Positions 45,924 through 55,250 are shown, numbered from the stretch's first letter. The stretch is 64,000 nucleotides of DNA from Chitinophaga caseinilytica (GCF_038396765.1 NZ_CP150096.1:2587001-2651000), one strand, 5' to 3'. The notes: generated from the sequence alone by a model not told the origin. A program made the numbers and translations.

Positions 45924-46720
45924 TGGCTGCAAAAGAAAAAGTATTCGTCGTGAAAGTGGGCGGGAATGTCATCGACAATCCCGCCCTCCTCGATACGTTC
46001 CTCGCCGATTTCGCTAAAGTTCCCGGCAGAAAGGTCCTCATCCACGGCGGCGGAAAAATCGCTACCCGGATCGGGGACAAGCTGGGCATCGAATCGAAAT
46101 ACCTCAACGGCAGAAGGATCACCGACGCCGAAACGGTAGACGTGGTAACGATGGTCTATGGCGGCCTCGTCAACAAACAGATCGTCGCCAAACTGCAGGC
46201 CGCCGGCGCCAACGCCATCGGCCTCACCGGCGCGGATGCCAACATCATCCCCGCAGTGAAGCGCCCGGTCAAAGACGTCGATTATGGTTTCGTGGGAGAC
46301 ATTCCCGCCGGCACCGTGCAGACCGCTCCGCTGCAACTCTTGCTGGACGCGGGCCTCACACCGGTACTGTCTCCGCTCACGCACGACGGGAAAGGACAAA
46401 TCCTCAATACCAACGCCGATACCATCGCCTCTTCGGTGGCCGTGGCCCTCGCTTCGCATTACGACGTTCGCCTGGTTTTCTGTTTCGAGAAGAAAGGCGT
46501 GCTGCGCGATGCGAACGACGATGATTCGGTGATCAACCTGATCAACCAGGACGTGTACCGCGAGCTACTGGCCGCCGGCGCACTGTCTGACGGCATTCTC
46601 CCCAAACTGGAGAACGCCTTCGCGGCCATCGGGAACGGGGTGAAAGAAGTGCTGATCGGCCATGCGGACGATCTGCGCCGCAACACCTCCGACGCCGTGG
46701 CCGGTACCTTAATATGCTGA
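45923..46720 (+). CDS. argB: acylglutamate kinase
   Basis: ArgB phosphorylates N-acylglutamate with ATP. The 265-residue protein has the amino-acid-kinase fold with VVKVGGNVIDN at the start, the HGGGKIATRIG loop and the ILNTNADTIASSVA nucleotide region. It overlaps the argF' stop by one base (TGATGG). It is the usual feedback point for arginine, but the N-terminal helix of arginine-sensitive hexameric forms appears absent, so direct inhibition is uncertain. Confidence 0.94.
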   Translation: MAAKEKVFVVKVGGNVIDNPALLDTFLADFAKVPGRKVLIHGGGKIATRIGDKLGIESKYLNGRRITDAETVDVVTMVYGGLVNKQIVAKLQAAGANAIGLTGADANIIPAVKRPVKDVDYGFVGDIPAGTVQTAPLQLLLDAGLTPVLSPLTHDGKGQILNTNADTIASSVAVALASHYDVRLVFCFEKKGVLRDANDDDSVINLINQDVYRELLAAGALSDGILPKLENAFAAIGNGVKEVLIGHADDLRRNTSDAVAGTLIC

Positions 46721-46724
46721 CTAT

Positions 46725-47798
46725 ATGTGGAATCAACAACGCTATGAAGACGCCGTTCAGCTACTGAAAACGCTCATCGCCACGCCTTCCTTTTCCAAAG
46801 AGGAAGACGGCACCGCCGCTATCCTGGCGGGCTTCATGGAAGATCACGGGGTAAAGCACCACCGTCATCTCAACAATGTATGGGCGCTCAATAAGCATTT
46901 CGATCCGGCGAAGCCCACCATCCTCCTCAATTCCCATCACGACACCGTTAAGCCCAACCCGCAATATACCCGCGATCCGTTCGCGCCCACCGTGGAAGAC
47001 GGCAAGCTTTTCGGCCTCGGTTCCAACGACGCCGGCGGCTGCCTGGTGAGCCTCATCGCGGCGTTCCTGCATTTTTACGAAACGGAAAATCTCCCTTACA
47101 ATATCGCCATCGCCGCCACGGCGGAAGAAGAAATAAGCGGCGTTAACGGCATCGAAAGCGTATTGCCCCTGTTGCCGGAAATCGACTTCGCCATCGTGGG
47201 CGAGCCCACGAAAACCGACCTCGCCATCGCCGAAAAAGGCTTGATGGTGCTGGATTGCGTGGCGCACGGCAAAGCCGGCCACGCCGCCCGCGACGAGGGA
47301 GACAATGCCGTGTATCATGCGATCGACGATATCAACTGGTTCCGCAATTACCGCTTCCCCAACGTGAGCGAAACGCTGGGGCCGGTAAAAATGAGCGTGA
47401 CCGTGATCCATACTTCCAACAAGGCGCACAACGTGGTGCCGGCGGAATGCTCGTTTGTGGTGGATTGCCGCGCTACCGACCAGTACACCCTGGAAGAAAT
47501 GCTGGAGACCGTCCGCGCGAACGTGAAATGCGACGTAAAGCCGCGCTCCATGCGCATGCGGCCTTCCTTTATCCCGAAAGAGCATCCGCTCGTGCAGGCA
47601 GGCATTGGCCTGGGAAAACAGCTGTATGGCTCGCCCACCACGTCTGACCAGGCGCTGATACCGGCTACCTCGGTGAAAGTGGGCCCGGGCGACAGTGCGC
47701 GCTCGCATTCGGCTGATGAATTCATTTACCTCGACGAGATCCGCCAGGGCATCGATACCTACATCCGCCTGCTGTCTGTCGTGAATGGCGTAAATTAG
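46725..47798 (+). CDS. argE: M20-family acylcitrulline/acylornithine deacylase
   Basis: This 357-residue zinc hydrolase removes the N-acyl group late in the pathway; after argF' the logical substrate is N-acylcitrulline. M20 motifs are LLNSHHDTVKP, GSNDAGGCLVSL (metal Asp) and AEEEISGVNGIE (catalytic Glu). It begins 4 bases after argB and its stop is next to a GNAT start. Length fits the single-domain plus lid layout of the family. Confidence 0.92.
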   Translation: MWNQQRYEDAVQLLKTLIATPSFSKEEDGTAAILAGFMEDHGVKHHRHLNNVWALNKHFDPAKPTILLNSHHDTVKPNPQYTRDPFAPTVEDGKLFGLGSNDAGGCLVSLIAAFLHFYETENLPYNIAIAATAEEEISGVNGIESVLPLLPEIDFAIVGEPTKTDLAIAEKGLMVLDCVAHGKAGHAARDEGDNAVYHAIDDINWFRNYRFPNVSETLGPVKMSVTVIHTSNKAHNVVPAECSFVVDCRATDQYTLEEMLETVRANVKCDVKPRSMRMRPSFIPKEHPLVQAGIGLGKQLYGSPTTSDQALIPATSVKVGPGDSARSHSADEFIYLDEIRQGIDTYIRLLSVVNGVN

Positions 47799-47803
47799 TG
47801 GCT

Positions 47804-48382
47804 ATGAAACAGCTCATCCTCGAAAATAAACGTGTACTGCTTCGTCCGCTGGAAATGGGGGATGTCGACAGTCTGCTGGAAGTGTCGCTCGAACCGGAGA
47901 TGTGGGCCGTTGGCTCCACGGCCATCCGCGACCGCGCAGAACTGGAGCGCTACATCCAGACGGCTTTGGCCGAAAGGGACCGCGGAGAGTCTGTCCCGTT
48001 TACGATCGTCGACAAGCAAAACGGCCGGATCGCAGGCAGCACCCGCTACGCGGCGATTTCGAGCCAGCACAAGCGCGCCGAGATCGGCTACACCTGGATC
48101 CATCCCGATTTTCAGCGCACTGGCCTCAACCGCGCCATGAAATTCGCCATGCTGCAACACGCATTCGAAGTCTGGCAGCTGAACCGGATAGAACTGAAAA
48201 CGGACGAGCGCAACGAAAAATCCCGCAACGCCATGCTGGGCATCGGTTGCAAGCAGGAAGGGATTTTGCGGCACCATATGGTCACCTGGACGGGCCATCT
48301 GCGCAATTCCGTGTATTTCAGCATGCTCCGCGAAGAATGGCCGGACGTCCGCCAGCGGATTTTCGGCAAATATGATTTTTAA
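47804..48382 (+). CDS. GNAT acetyltransferase of the RimJ/RimL type within the arginine operon
   Basis: The 192-residue protein starts at ATG 47804; the GTG at 47798 overlaps the argE stop. RimJ/RimL motifs include NKRVLLRPLEMGD at the N-terminus, EIGYTWIHPDFQRTGLN and RIELKTDERNEKSRNAMLGIG. This subfamily often acetylates protein N-termini or small amines. Its place between argE and argH may mean it has an arginine-related function, or that it is a passenger. Not the same subfamily as the first GNAT of the operon. Confidence 0.85.
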   Translation: MKQLILENKRVLLRPLEMGDVDSLLEVSLEPEMWAVGSTAIRDRAELERYIQTALAERDRGESVPFTIVDKQNGRIAGSTRYAAISSQHKRAEIGYTWIHPDFQRTGLNRAMKFAMLQHAFEVWQLNRIELKTDERNEKSRNAMLGIGCKQEGILRHHMVTWTGHLRNSVYFSMLREEWPDVRQRIFGKYDF

Positions 48383-48393
48383 ACTGATTGACG

Positions 48394-49725
48394 ATGAAAC
48401 TTTGGCAGAAAGATAAAGCCTCCCTCGCGGCGGTAGAACAGTTCACCGTAGGCCGCGACCGCGAAATGGACGCCTACCTCGCGCCCTTCGACGTGCTCGG
48501 CTCGCTGGCGCACATCGCCATGCTGGAATCTGTAGGGCTGCTGCCCGCGGAAGACCTGGCCGTGCTGCAAAAGGAACTGAAAAATATCTACCGCGAAATC
48601 GCCGAAGGGAATTTTGTGCTGGAAGACGGGGTGGAAGACATCCACTCGCAGGTGGAGCTGCTGCTCACCCGCCGCGTGGGCGAATCCGGCAAGAAGATCC
48701 ACAGTGGCCGGTCCCGCAACGACCAGGTACTGGTAGACCTCAAGCTGTTCCTCCGCCATGAACTGGAAACGATCGTCGGCGAAACGAAAGAACTTTTCGA
48801 CCTGCTGCAAAAGCAGAGCGAGCAGTATAAAGGCTCCCTGTTGCCCGGGTACACCCATCTCCAGATCGCGATGCCCAGTTCGTTCGGGCTGTGGTTCGGC
48901 GCGTATGCGGAAAGTCTGGTAGACGACCTGATCATGCTGCAGGGCGCTTACCGGGTGGTGAACAAGAACCCCCTGGGCTCGGCGGCTGGCTACGGCTCCT
49001 CGTTCCCGCTAAACCGTACGATGACCACGAGGCTCCTGGGCTTCGAGGCGCTCAACCACAATGTGGTGTACGCACAGATGGGCCGCGGAAAAACGGAGAA
49101 ACTGGTAGCCTTCGCGCTGGCCGGCATCGCCGCTACCGTGTCGCGCATGGCCATGGACGCTACGCTGTTCATGAACCAGAACTTCGGGTTCATCGGTTTC
49201 CCCGATGAGCTGACGACCGGTTCGTCTATCATGCCCCACAAAAAGAACCCCGACGTTTGGGAGCTCATCCGCTCGCATTGCAACAAATTGCAGGCGCTGC
49301 CCAATGAGATCGCCATGATGACGGTAAACCTGCCGTCTGGTTACCACCGCGATCTGCAGCTGCTGAAGGAAAATCTGTTCCCCGCGTTCGAAACGCTGCG
49401 CAGCTGCCTGCGGATGAGCCGCCTCATGCTGGAAAACATCCGCATCAAGGAAGATATCCTCAAAGACGAAAAATACCGTTACCTGTTCAGCGTGGAAGTC
49501 GTGAACCGCCTCGTGCTGGAGGGCACGCCGTTCCGCGAAGCGTATAAACAGGTTGGGCTCGACATCGAAAGCGGCAAGTTCGAACCGGATACAGACATCC
49601 GCCATACCCACGAAGGCAGCATCGGCAACTTGCAGAACGATGCCATCAAAGCCCAGATGGACGCGGTGATCGGCGGATTTCCCTTTGCCTCGGTACACGC
49701 GGCGATCGATGCGCTCGTTAAATAA
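48394..49725 (+). CDS. argH: argininosuccinate lyase
   Basis: ArgH splits argininosuccinate to arginine and fumarate. The 443-residue protein (ATG 48394) has the family signature GSSIMPHKKNPD near residue 275 and the HSGRSRNDQV region. Length is normal. It is the last gene of the operon, 11 bases after the GNAT gene, and a strong terminator follows. Cytoplasmic, homotetramer in known members. Confidence 0.96.
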   Translation: MKLWQKDKASLAAVEQFTVGRDREMDAYLAPFDVLGSLAHIAMLESVGLLPAEDLAVLQKELKNIYREIAEGNFVLEDGVEDIHSQVELLLTRRVGESGKKIHSGRSRNDQVLVDLKLFLRHELETIVGETKELFDLLQKQSEQYKGSLLPGYTHLQIAMPSSFGLWFGAYAESLVDDLIMLQGAYRVVNKNPLGSAAGYGSSFPLNRTMTTRLLGFEALNHNVVYAQMGRGKTEKLVAFALAGIAATVSRMAMDATLFMNQNFGFIGFPDELTTGSSIMPHKKNPDVWELIRSHCNKLQALPNEIAMMTVNLPSGYHRDLQLLKENLFPAFETLRSCLRMSRLMLENIRIKEDILKDEKYRYLFSVEVVNRLVLEGTPFREAYKQVGLDIESGKFEPDTDIRHTHEGSIGNLQNDAIKAQMDAVIGGFPFASVHAAIDALVK

Positions 49726-49749
49726 TTTCGAAAGTATTTCCGGAAATAG

Positions 49750-49780
49750 AAAAGGGACGTCTGCTGAAGACGTCCCTTTT
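49750..49780 (+). terminator. terminator of the arginine operon
   Basis: AAAAGGGACGTCT pairs with AGACGTCCCTTTT, then TTC. Confidence 0.85.
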
Positions 49781-49800
49781 TTCATCTGTATATCGTGATG

Positions 49801-50175
49801 TCAGGCGGTGGCGAAGCTGCGCATTCCTTTCTGCTGGAGAACGGCCATGGCGGCCACCCACAGCGCCGCACCGGCGATCAGTACCGTGCCAATGCCGGAG
49901 ATCAGCGAAAAGAGGAAGATGATGGCCACGGCGCTCCCGATCACCCAGATCGTATCCAGCCGGATGATCCATTTTACGGCGGCAGGAGTAGGACGTTGCG
50001 CCACAAAAAGCACGCCCGAAGCGAAAACGACGAGGAACAGCCCGACGGCGACGAAGGGAGCGGTGGCGGTAACGCCGAAGATGTTTGCGGCTACACCGGG
50101 GAAAATTGCCAGCAGCAGGCCGGTTGCCAGGGAAGAAATGCCGTTGATGCGTAAGGTGGTGGTTAAAGGTATCAT
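49801..50175 (-). CDS. small integral membrane protein
   Basis: From ATG 50175 (MIPLTTTLRINGISS) the protein has 124 residues and four predicted membrane helices. I do not recognise a named family; DoxX-like or small multidrug-type helices are possible but no motif decides. A -7 box (TACTTTTG, 50217-50224) is upstream and supports this start. The frame is open upstream to 50304 but that part overlaps the promoter. Divergent from the AraC regulator. Confidence 0.7.
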   Translation of the reverse strand: MIPLTTTLRINGISSLATGLLLAIFPGVAANIFGVTATAPFVAVGLFLVVFASGVLFVAQRPTPAAVKWIIRLDTIWVIGSAVAIIFLFSLISGIGTVLIAGAALWVAAMAVLQQKGMRSFATA

Positions 50176-50216
50176 GGTGTTTGTGTTTTGATTTGTTTTC
50201 GTTTGATTTGATGATA

Positions 50217-50224
50217 CAAAAGTA
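50217..50224 (-). promoter_or_regulatory. -7 promoter box of the small membrane protein gene
   Basis: Reverse-strand TACTTTTG matches TAnnTTTG; the leader would be about 35 bases. Confidence 0.5.
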
Positions 50225-50311
50225 GCGCGGCCCACCCGCCCGGGAGTTATCCGCAGGCGACAATCAATTGTCATTTCACGACAACCATCGTATCTTCCCG
50301 CCACGCCGTTC

Positions 50312-50319
50312 TAACTTTG
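50312..50319 (+). promoter_or_regulatory. -7 promoter box of the AraC-family gene
   Basis: TAACTTTG matches the consensus. It overlaps the GTG at 50317, which rules out that codon and supports ATG 50335. Confidence 0.5.
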
Positions 50320-50334
50320 GTGAAAACTTCCGCC

Positions 50335-51342
50335 ATGCAGGATTATCAGCAACAATTACTTCGCGCATTATTAGCCTACGCCACGCAACGCGGCGCCGAT
50401 CCCAAACGATTATGCGCCCTGTCCAACATCGATGCTCGCATTCTTCAGCAAGGGCATAAGGTGAGCGTAACCGCCACCGAAATCAACAGCCTCTGGAAAA
50501 ACGCCGCCCATGCGGCAGATGATCCGCTCTTCGGGTTGCATTTCGGCGAAGCCATGCAACTGGCGGCCCTGGGCGTGGTGGGCCAGATCATCCAGACCAG
50601 CAATTCCGTGGGCGAAGCTGTGGCGCACGCCGGTGCATTGACGCCGCTGCTCACCGATATGTTCCGCATGCAGACCGATCACGGTGCCCAACAGTTTTCC
50701 ATGAGCTTCGTGGCCGATCCCGTCAAAGCCGCCGATCATCCCCATACTTTCAAACATTTCAGCGCCTTCATCGCCGTGTTCGCGGTGCATGAACTGGACG
50801 GCCTGCTCATGCGCCGGCTGTCGCCCATCACCGTGCAATTGCCTTACGATGTGGAGGAAACGGCGGAGTTCGAACGGGTGCTGCGATGCCCGCTGAAAAA
50901 GAAAGGCGAAGCGCTCATCCTTACGTTCGACAACAGCTGGCTGCACCAGGAAATCCTGTCGGCCAACTACGAACTGCAAAGCATTTTGCTGCAACAGGTC
51001 CATGCGCTGCAAGCCGGTGCCCAGCCGGCGGGAGACTTTCATGCACGCATCTTTCAATACCTGCTAACCAATTCCTATCTCTATTCCGCGTCCCTCGAAT
51101 CCGTGGCGGCAAATTTCAGCATGAGCCCGCGGAGCCTGCAACGTAAGCTCGCAGGCGAGGGTGTTACTTTCCTGCAGGTGCAGGACGAAGTCCGCAAAGC
51201 CCTGGCGCTGGATTATCTCCGTTCCGGCCATCATTCCGTCAAAGACATCGCGTATATGCTCGGCTACAACGAGTCGAGCGCTTTCCTCAAAGCCTTCAAA
51301 CGGTGGACGGGCAAGACGCCCGGCGAAATGCGCACGGCATAA
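50335..51342 (+). CDS. AraC-family transcriptional regulator with AraC-binding-like N-domain
   Basis: The 335-residue protein has an N-terminal sensor domain like that of the OruR/ArgR-type AraC group (LFGLHFGEAMQLAALGVVG segment near residues 60-80) and a C-terminal double helix-turn-helix (SLESVAANFSMSPRSLQRKL and VKDIAYMLGYNESSAFLKAFKRWTG split over about 255-330). It is divergent from the small membrane protein gene and may regulate it. The effector is unknown. A hairpin follows the stop. Confidence 0.9.
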   Translation: MQDYQQQLLRALLAYATQRGADPKRLCALSNIDARILQQGHKVSVTATEINSLWKNAAHAADDPLFGLHFGEAMQLAALGVVGQIIQTSNSVGEAVAHAGALTPLLTDMFRMQTDHGAQQFSMSFVADPVKAADHPHTFKHFSAFIAVFAVHELDGLLMRRLSPITVQLPYDVEETAEFERVLRCPLKKKGEALILTFDNSWLHQEILSANYELQSILLQQVHALQAGAQPAGDFHARIFQYLLTNSYLYSASLESVAANFSMSPRSLQRKLAGEGVTFLQVQDEVRKALALDYLRSGHHSVKDIAYMLGYNESSAFLKAFKRWTGKTPGEMRTA

Positions 51343-51348
51343 AAAGAC

Positions 51349-51373
51349 GAAGCCGGCGTTGTGCGCCGGCTTC
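51349..51373. terminator. hairpin between the AraC gene and the TonB receptor gene
   Basis: GAAGCCGGCG pairs with CGCCGGCTTC around TTGTG. It is a strong stem with little U tract on the plus strand. It separates convergent genes. Confidence 0.55.
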
Positions 51374-51405
51374 AATACTTGGTTCGGATATGGTTTTCAT
51401 AAACG

Positions 51406-53778
51406 TTACAGACCGATTTTCACACCGGCCATAAAATTGATGCCCGCCATGGGGAAATAATTATTGATCGCTTTCATGGTGCCGCCTTCCAGGTAACCGT
51501 AGGTGTAGCCATTGGGCGCGTATTGTTTGTCGGTAAGATTGTAGGCGATGAACTGGAGGCCCAGCTCGCGGAAGATCCGCTGCGGAACGGTGTAGTTGAG
51601 GCGCAGGTCGGTAACGGCGTAGCCATCGAGCCGGCGGTTTTTATCGCCTGAATTGTCGAGGTACTGCGGGCCTACGCCTTTCTCCACGAGGTCTGCCGAA
51701 AACCCTTTGAACGGCCGGAACGTCAGCGTAGCGCCGCCCACGAAAGAAGGGGAGAACGCGATTTCCGTGCTTTCGTATGTCTGCGGTTTCTGGCCGCCGT
51801 TGTCCCAATCGTCGAGGTACTCGGTGAATGCGCTGAGCCGGTTGCGGCTGAAAGCAGCGTTCGCCTGAACGGTGAACCATGCGGCGGGCGTGTATTGTCC
51901 TTCCACTTCGATCCCCAGGCGATAGCTTTCCGGGATGTTGGTGCGGGCATAAGCGCCCACATCGTTGATGCGGCCGGTGGGCACGAGCTGGTTGCGGTAG
52001 TTCATGTAGTACACGTTCGCCTGAACGCCGGCGTTGGCGCCGCGCCAAACGTAGCCTGCTTCCAGGTTGCGGAGGGTTTCATGCAGCGGGGCCTGCGCGC
52101 CGCCCACTTCGAAATCGTCGCGGTTCGGTTCCTTGTTGCCGATGGCGTAAGAAGCGTATACGTGCTGTTTTTCGTTGATGGTGAAAGTGGCGCCGCCTTT
52201 GGGATTGAAGAAATCGTATTTCTTATGTTGACGGATGCCCGGGTTCTTGCGGAAGCCGTCGAGTTCGTAGTTGACGTGCCTGTATTGCAGGTCGGCAAAG
52301 AGTTTCAGCTTGCTGGTCACCGCGTATTCACCTTTCCAGTATACGTTCAGGTCGGTCTTGAGCGCGTCGAGGTCATACCAGCGGAAGTCTTTATCGAACC
52401 CGCCTTTTTCCGCCCAGATCACTTTGCCATAGTGGTTTCCTTCGTACTTGTTCCAGCCGCCGCCTGCCGTCCAGGTGAATTTTTTGAGGTCGTGACGGAT
52501 GGAAAAGATGCCGCCATAGAAGTGGTTGTCGAGCCACAACTGGCGGATAAGGTCGCTTTGGTGGGTGGTATCGCCATCGTGTACGGGGCCGGTGATGCCA
52601 TAATCCACGTACCAGTCGTTTTCCCGCCAGTTTTCATAGTAACCCTTGCCGCGGGTGTAATGCAGTGCGGCGTTGAAATGGAGGTTCGTCCGGAAGGCGT
52701 GGTTGAACAGCAGCTGGTAATGGTCTTGCTGATAATTATCGGTTTCGTTGTCGTAGAACCCGCCTTTGTCCATTTTCCCGTTGGGGTTGTACGTCCGGCC
52801 GAATTCCTTGATTTCTGCGTCGGTGGAGCCGGTCCAGGCCTGGTAGGTTTTTTCCTTGCCGGAGAAGACGTTGAGGCGGATGGAGGATTTGCCGGCGATG
52901 TAGGCGAAGGAGGTGTAGAAGGATTTCAGGTCGGAGGTGGCGCGGTCTATATACCCGTTAGACGAAACCTTTGACAGGCGCACATCGGCGGTGAAGTGAT
53001 CGTTGATCAGGCCAGACCCTGCGCTGATGGTGGTTTTCCAGCTGTCGAACGAGCCGTAGGAGGCGTTGATTTCGCCGTATGCCTTGTCGCGGAATTCGTT
53101 GGTAGACAGGTTGAGTGATGCGCCGAAAGCGCCGGCGCCATTGGTGGAGGTGCCTACGCCGCGTTGCAGCTGGATGCTGGAAACGGAGGAGGCGAAGTCG
53201 GGCATGTTCACGAAGAAGGTGCCTTGCGATTCCGCGTCGTTTATGGGTATGCCGTTCACGGTGACGTTGATGCGGGTGATGTCGGAGCCACGGACGCGCA
53301 GGCCGGTGTATCCGATACCGGCCCCGGCGTCGGAGTTGGTGGTGACGGACGGGAGTTGGTTGAGGAGGAGGGGGAGGTCTTGTCCCAGGTTTTGTTTGGC
53401 GATGTCTTCGCGGCGGAGCTCGGACTTGGTGAAGGGTGAGTTGGTGCCGGCGCGGAGGGAGGTGATTTCCACGGGTTTCACGAACAGTCCGGTTTCGGAG
53501 AGGGTGAAATGCAGTGTGGAGGTGCCTTTGCGGAGGGTGTCCCTGCTGGGGGCGTATCCGAGGAAGCTGGCCTGAACGATGGCGGGCTGCTGTTTGGGAA
53601 GTGGGAGGGAGAATCGGCCGCTGGCGTCGGTGATGGCGGAGGGGCCGTTAAGAATGGCGATGGTGGCGCCTTCCAGTGGTTGGCCGGTGCGCGCGTCGGT
53701 GGCGGTGCCGGAGAGTGTTCTTTGTGCCAGTGCGGCGGTGGTGCAGCAAAGCAGGGCAAAGAGCAGGAGATGTTTCAT
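51406..53778 (-). CDS. TonB-dependent receptor, probably for thiamine or a precursor
   Basis: The 790-residue outer-membrane receptor has a signal peptide (about 1-18), a carboxypeptidase-like N-domain, a plug (LPSVTTNSDAGAGIGYTGLRVRG) and a beta-barrel. Alone it would be called an iron or generic receptor. The TPP riboswitch in its leader changes the reading: it is probably the thiamine-regulated outer-membrane receptor (OMR1-like) known from Bacteroidota. No PnuT permease or TPP kinase is adjacent, so inner-membrane uptake must be encoded elsewhere. Confidence 0.93.
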   Translation of the reverse strand: MKHLLLFALLCCTTAALAQRTLSGTATDARTGQPLEGATIAILNGPSAITDASGRFSLPLPKQQPAIVQASFLGYAPSRDTLRKGTSTLHFTLSETGLFVKPVEITSLRAGTNSPFTKSELRREDIAKQNLGQDLPLLLNQLPSVTTNSDAGAGIGYTGLRVRGSDITRINVTVNGIPINDAESQGTFFVNMPDFASSVSSIQLQRGVGTSTNGAGAFGASLNLSTNEFRDKAYGEINASYGSFDSWKTTISAGSGLINDHFTADVRLSKVSSNGYIDRATSDLKSFYTSFAYIAGKSSIRLNVFSGKEKTYQAWTGSTDAEIKEFGRTYNPNGKMDKGGFYDNETDNYQQDHYQLLFNHAFRTNLHFNAALHYTRGKGYYENWRENDWYVDYGITGPVHDGDTTHQSDLIRQLWLDNHFYGGIFSIRHDLKKFTWTAGGGWNKYEGNHYGKVIWAEKGGFDKDFRWYDLDALKTDLNVYWKGEYAVTSKLKLFADLQYRHVNYELDGFRKNPGIRQHKKYDFFNPKGGATFTINEKQHVYASYAIGNKEPNRDDFEVGGAQAPLHETLRNLEAGYVWRGANAGVQANVYYMNYRNQLVPTGRINDVGAYARTNIPESYRLGIEVEGQYTPAAWFTVQANAAFSRNRLSAFTEYLDDWDNGGQKPQTYESTEIAFSPSFVGGATLTFRPFKGFSADLVEKGVGPQYLDNSGDKNRRLDGYAVTDLRLNYTVPQRIFRELGLQFIAYNLTDKQYAPNGYTYGYLEGGTMKAINNYFPMAGINFMAGVKIGL

Positions 53779-53873
53779 GATCGGTTCCTGTTTATGACGG
53801 TTTTAAGGTTCGATGACCAATAGCGGAGCTGGGCCGGTGAGGGCCGCGCCGATGTACTATCGCAATAAAAACA

Positions 53874-53899
53874 GGTAAGTAGGAAATGAGCCGCTTACC
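53874..53899 (-). promoter_or_regulatory. alternative hairpin downstream of the TPP aptamer
   Basis: GGTAAG at the 3' edge of the aptamer (forward 53894-53899) can pair with CTTACC just downstream (53874-53879). This would compete with aptamer closure and could be part of the expression platform. Confidence 0.35.
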
Positions 53900-53976
53900 T
53901 TTCCTTACCAGCATTACCTGGTTAGGTTCAACGGGTTTGATCTCAGCCTGATAGTAAGGCACCCCGAGGTGAAAAG
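53894..53976 (-). promoter_or_regulatory. TPP riboswitch (THI element)
   Basis: The minus strand shows the conserved pieces in order: GGGGTGCC (53958-53965), CTGAGA (53941-53946), ACCCGTTGAACCT (53924-53936), then AGGTAATGCTGGTAAGGAA. This is the classic TPP aptamer. A hairpin with GGGCC/GGCCC arms lies just upstream (53974-53995). It should switch the TonB receptor off when thiamine pyrophosphate is plentiful. The remaining 116 bases to the ATG hold the expression platform. Confidence 0.93.
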
Positions 53977-54150
53977 GGCCGTTTACGGGCCCGTATTCTG
54001 GGCAAAGGTAGCTATAGCGCCTGAAAAATGCCGAAATAATTTTTCGTGTTTAAAAATTGCTTTAACTTACAATTCGTTAACCCGATACTGCTTTCTGATA
54101 GAATAATTCCCATAGCCAACTTTTTTATTTGTTAACCTAAATCACAAACA

Positions 54151-54558
54151 ATGATTAAGATTCAATTGATCGGTCACCTGGGCAAGAATGCTGTTTTGCA
54201 TGAGGTGAACGGTAAGCAGGTGCTGAATTTCAGTGTGGCGCATAATGAGCGTTACAAGAATGCGCAGGGCGTGGCGCAGGAGCGCACGATCTGGGCAGAC
54301 TGTGCGATGTGGGCGCCGAATGCGGTGGGGGCATATCTGCTGCAGGGGACGTACGTGTATGTGGAGGGAGTGCCCTTCCTGGATATGTACACGACGCAGA
54401 ATGGTTCGCCGGCTTGTGCGCTGAAGGTGCGGGTCACGAACGTGCAGTTGTTGAATCACGGTCCGCGGCTGGAAGGGAAGCCTGGGGGCGAGGGTTCTCC
54501 GGAGGGTGGACTGGCGGTTCCGGTGTCGGAAGACGTGACGGAGGAGCTGCCGTTTTGA
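54151..54558 (+). CDS. ssb: single-stranded DNA-binding protein
   Basis: The 135-residue protein has the OB-fold (IKIQLIGHLGKNAVLHEVNGK start, FSVAHNERY strand, IWADCAMW strand) and a short tail ending EELPF, which fits the acidic tip that binds partner proteins. It is small compared with E. coli SSB (about 178) and may be an accessory copy. The gene is divergent from the TonB receptor gene and followed by a hairpin and repeat arrays. Confidence 0.92.
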   Translation: MIKIQLIGHLGKNAVLHEVNGKQVLNFSVAHNERYKNAQGVAQERTIWADCAMWAPNAVGAYLLQGTYVYVEGVPFLDMYTTQNGSPACALKVRVTNVQLLNHGPRLEGKPGGEGSPEGGLAVPVSEDVTEELPF

Positions 54559-54598
54559 TGCGTCACTAAACTAATCCATGTTATTTCGATGATAAGTA

Positions 54599-54630
54599 CA
54601 GGCAGCCGGCTGGAACGGCCTGGCTGCCTG
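54599..54630 (+). terminator. hairpin after ssb
   Basis: CAGGCAGCC pairs with GGCTGCCTG. No T tract follows, so termination is uncertain. Confidence 0.45.
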
Positions 54631-54702
54631 CATCCATATCCCTGGGCTGGTGTGCGGCTTGGGGTGGGAGAGGTGTGTGCTTTCGTGAGTGGGGAGGTTG
54701 TT

Positions 54703-55250
54703 GGGTGAAACTGGCAATTCAAAGGATTACGGATAGGTGCTAAAAATGAACGGATGGATAGGATGGAAATGAGCGGATGGATAGAATGGTAAAGAGTGTG
54801 GTGGATTGACTGGTGAAACAGCCAATTCAAAGGATGATGGATAGGATACTAAAACGAGCGGATTGAAGGATGGTGAAATGTGCGGATTGATAAAATAGTG
54901 ACAGATATGGGTGATTGATGGATGAAACAGCCAATTCAAAAGGATGATGTATAGGATACTAAAATGAGCTTATTGGAAGGATGGTAGAATGTGCGGATTG
55001 ATAGAATGGTGGTGGGTATGGGTGATTAATGGGTGAAACAGCCAATTCAAAAAGGATGATGGATAAGATACTAAAACGAGCGGATTGAAGGGATGGTAGA
55101 ATGTGCGGATTGATAGAATAGTGGCGGGTATGGGTGATTGATGGGTGAAATAGCCCATGAAAAAAGGATGATGGAAGGGATATTAAATGAGCGGATTAAT
55201 TGAATGGTAAAATGAAAGATAGGGTAGGTGATATTACGGTATATGTGCAG
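54703..55250 (+). repeat. five tandem repeats of about 110 bases
   Basis: Copies begin at 54703, 54811, 54920, 55031 and 55143 (spacing 108-112). Shared words are GGGTGAAACAGCCAATTCAAA, GGATGATGGATA, ACTAAAACGAGCGGATTGAAG and GGTAGAATGTGCGGATTGATA. The plus strand is purine-rich. Spacing is not a multiple of three, so the units are unlikely to be translated. Together with the 55251-55385 stretch this fills the gap to the next gene; no other gene was recognised. Confidence 0.85.

Noticed and set aside
54456..55158. Minus-strand His/Pro-rich frames in the 110-base array
   Set aside because: They follow the repeat composition, switch frame between units, and lack start or signal features.
54703..55250. 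CRISPR array
   Set aside because: Repeats are about 110 bases and contiguous, with no short constant repeats separated by unique spacers, and no cas genes nearby.
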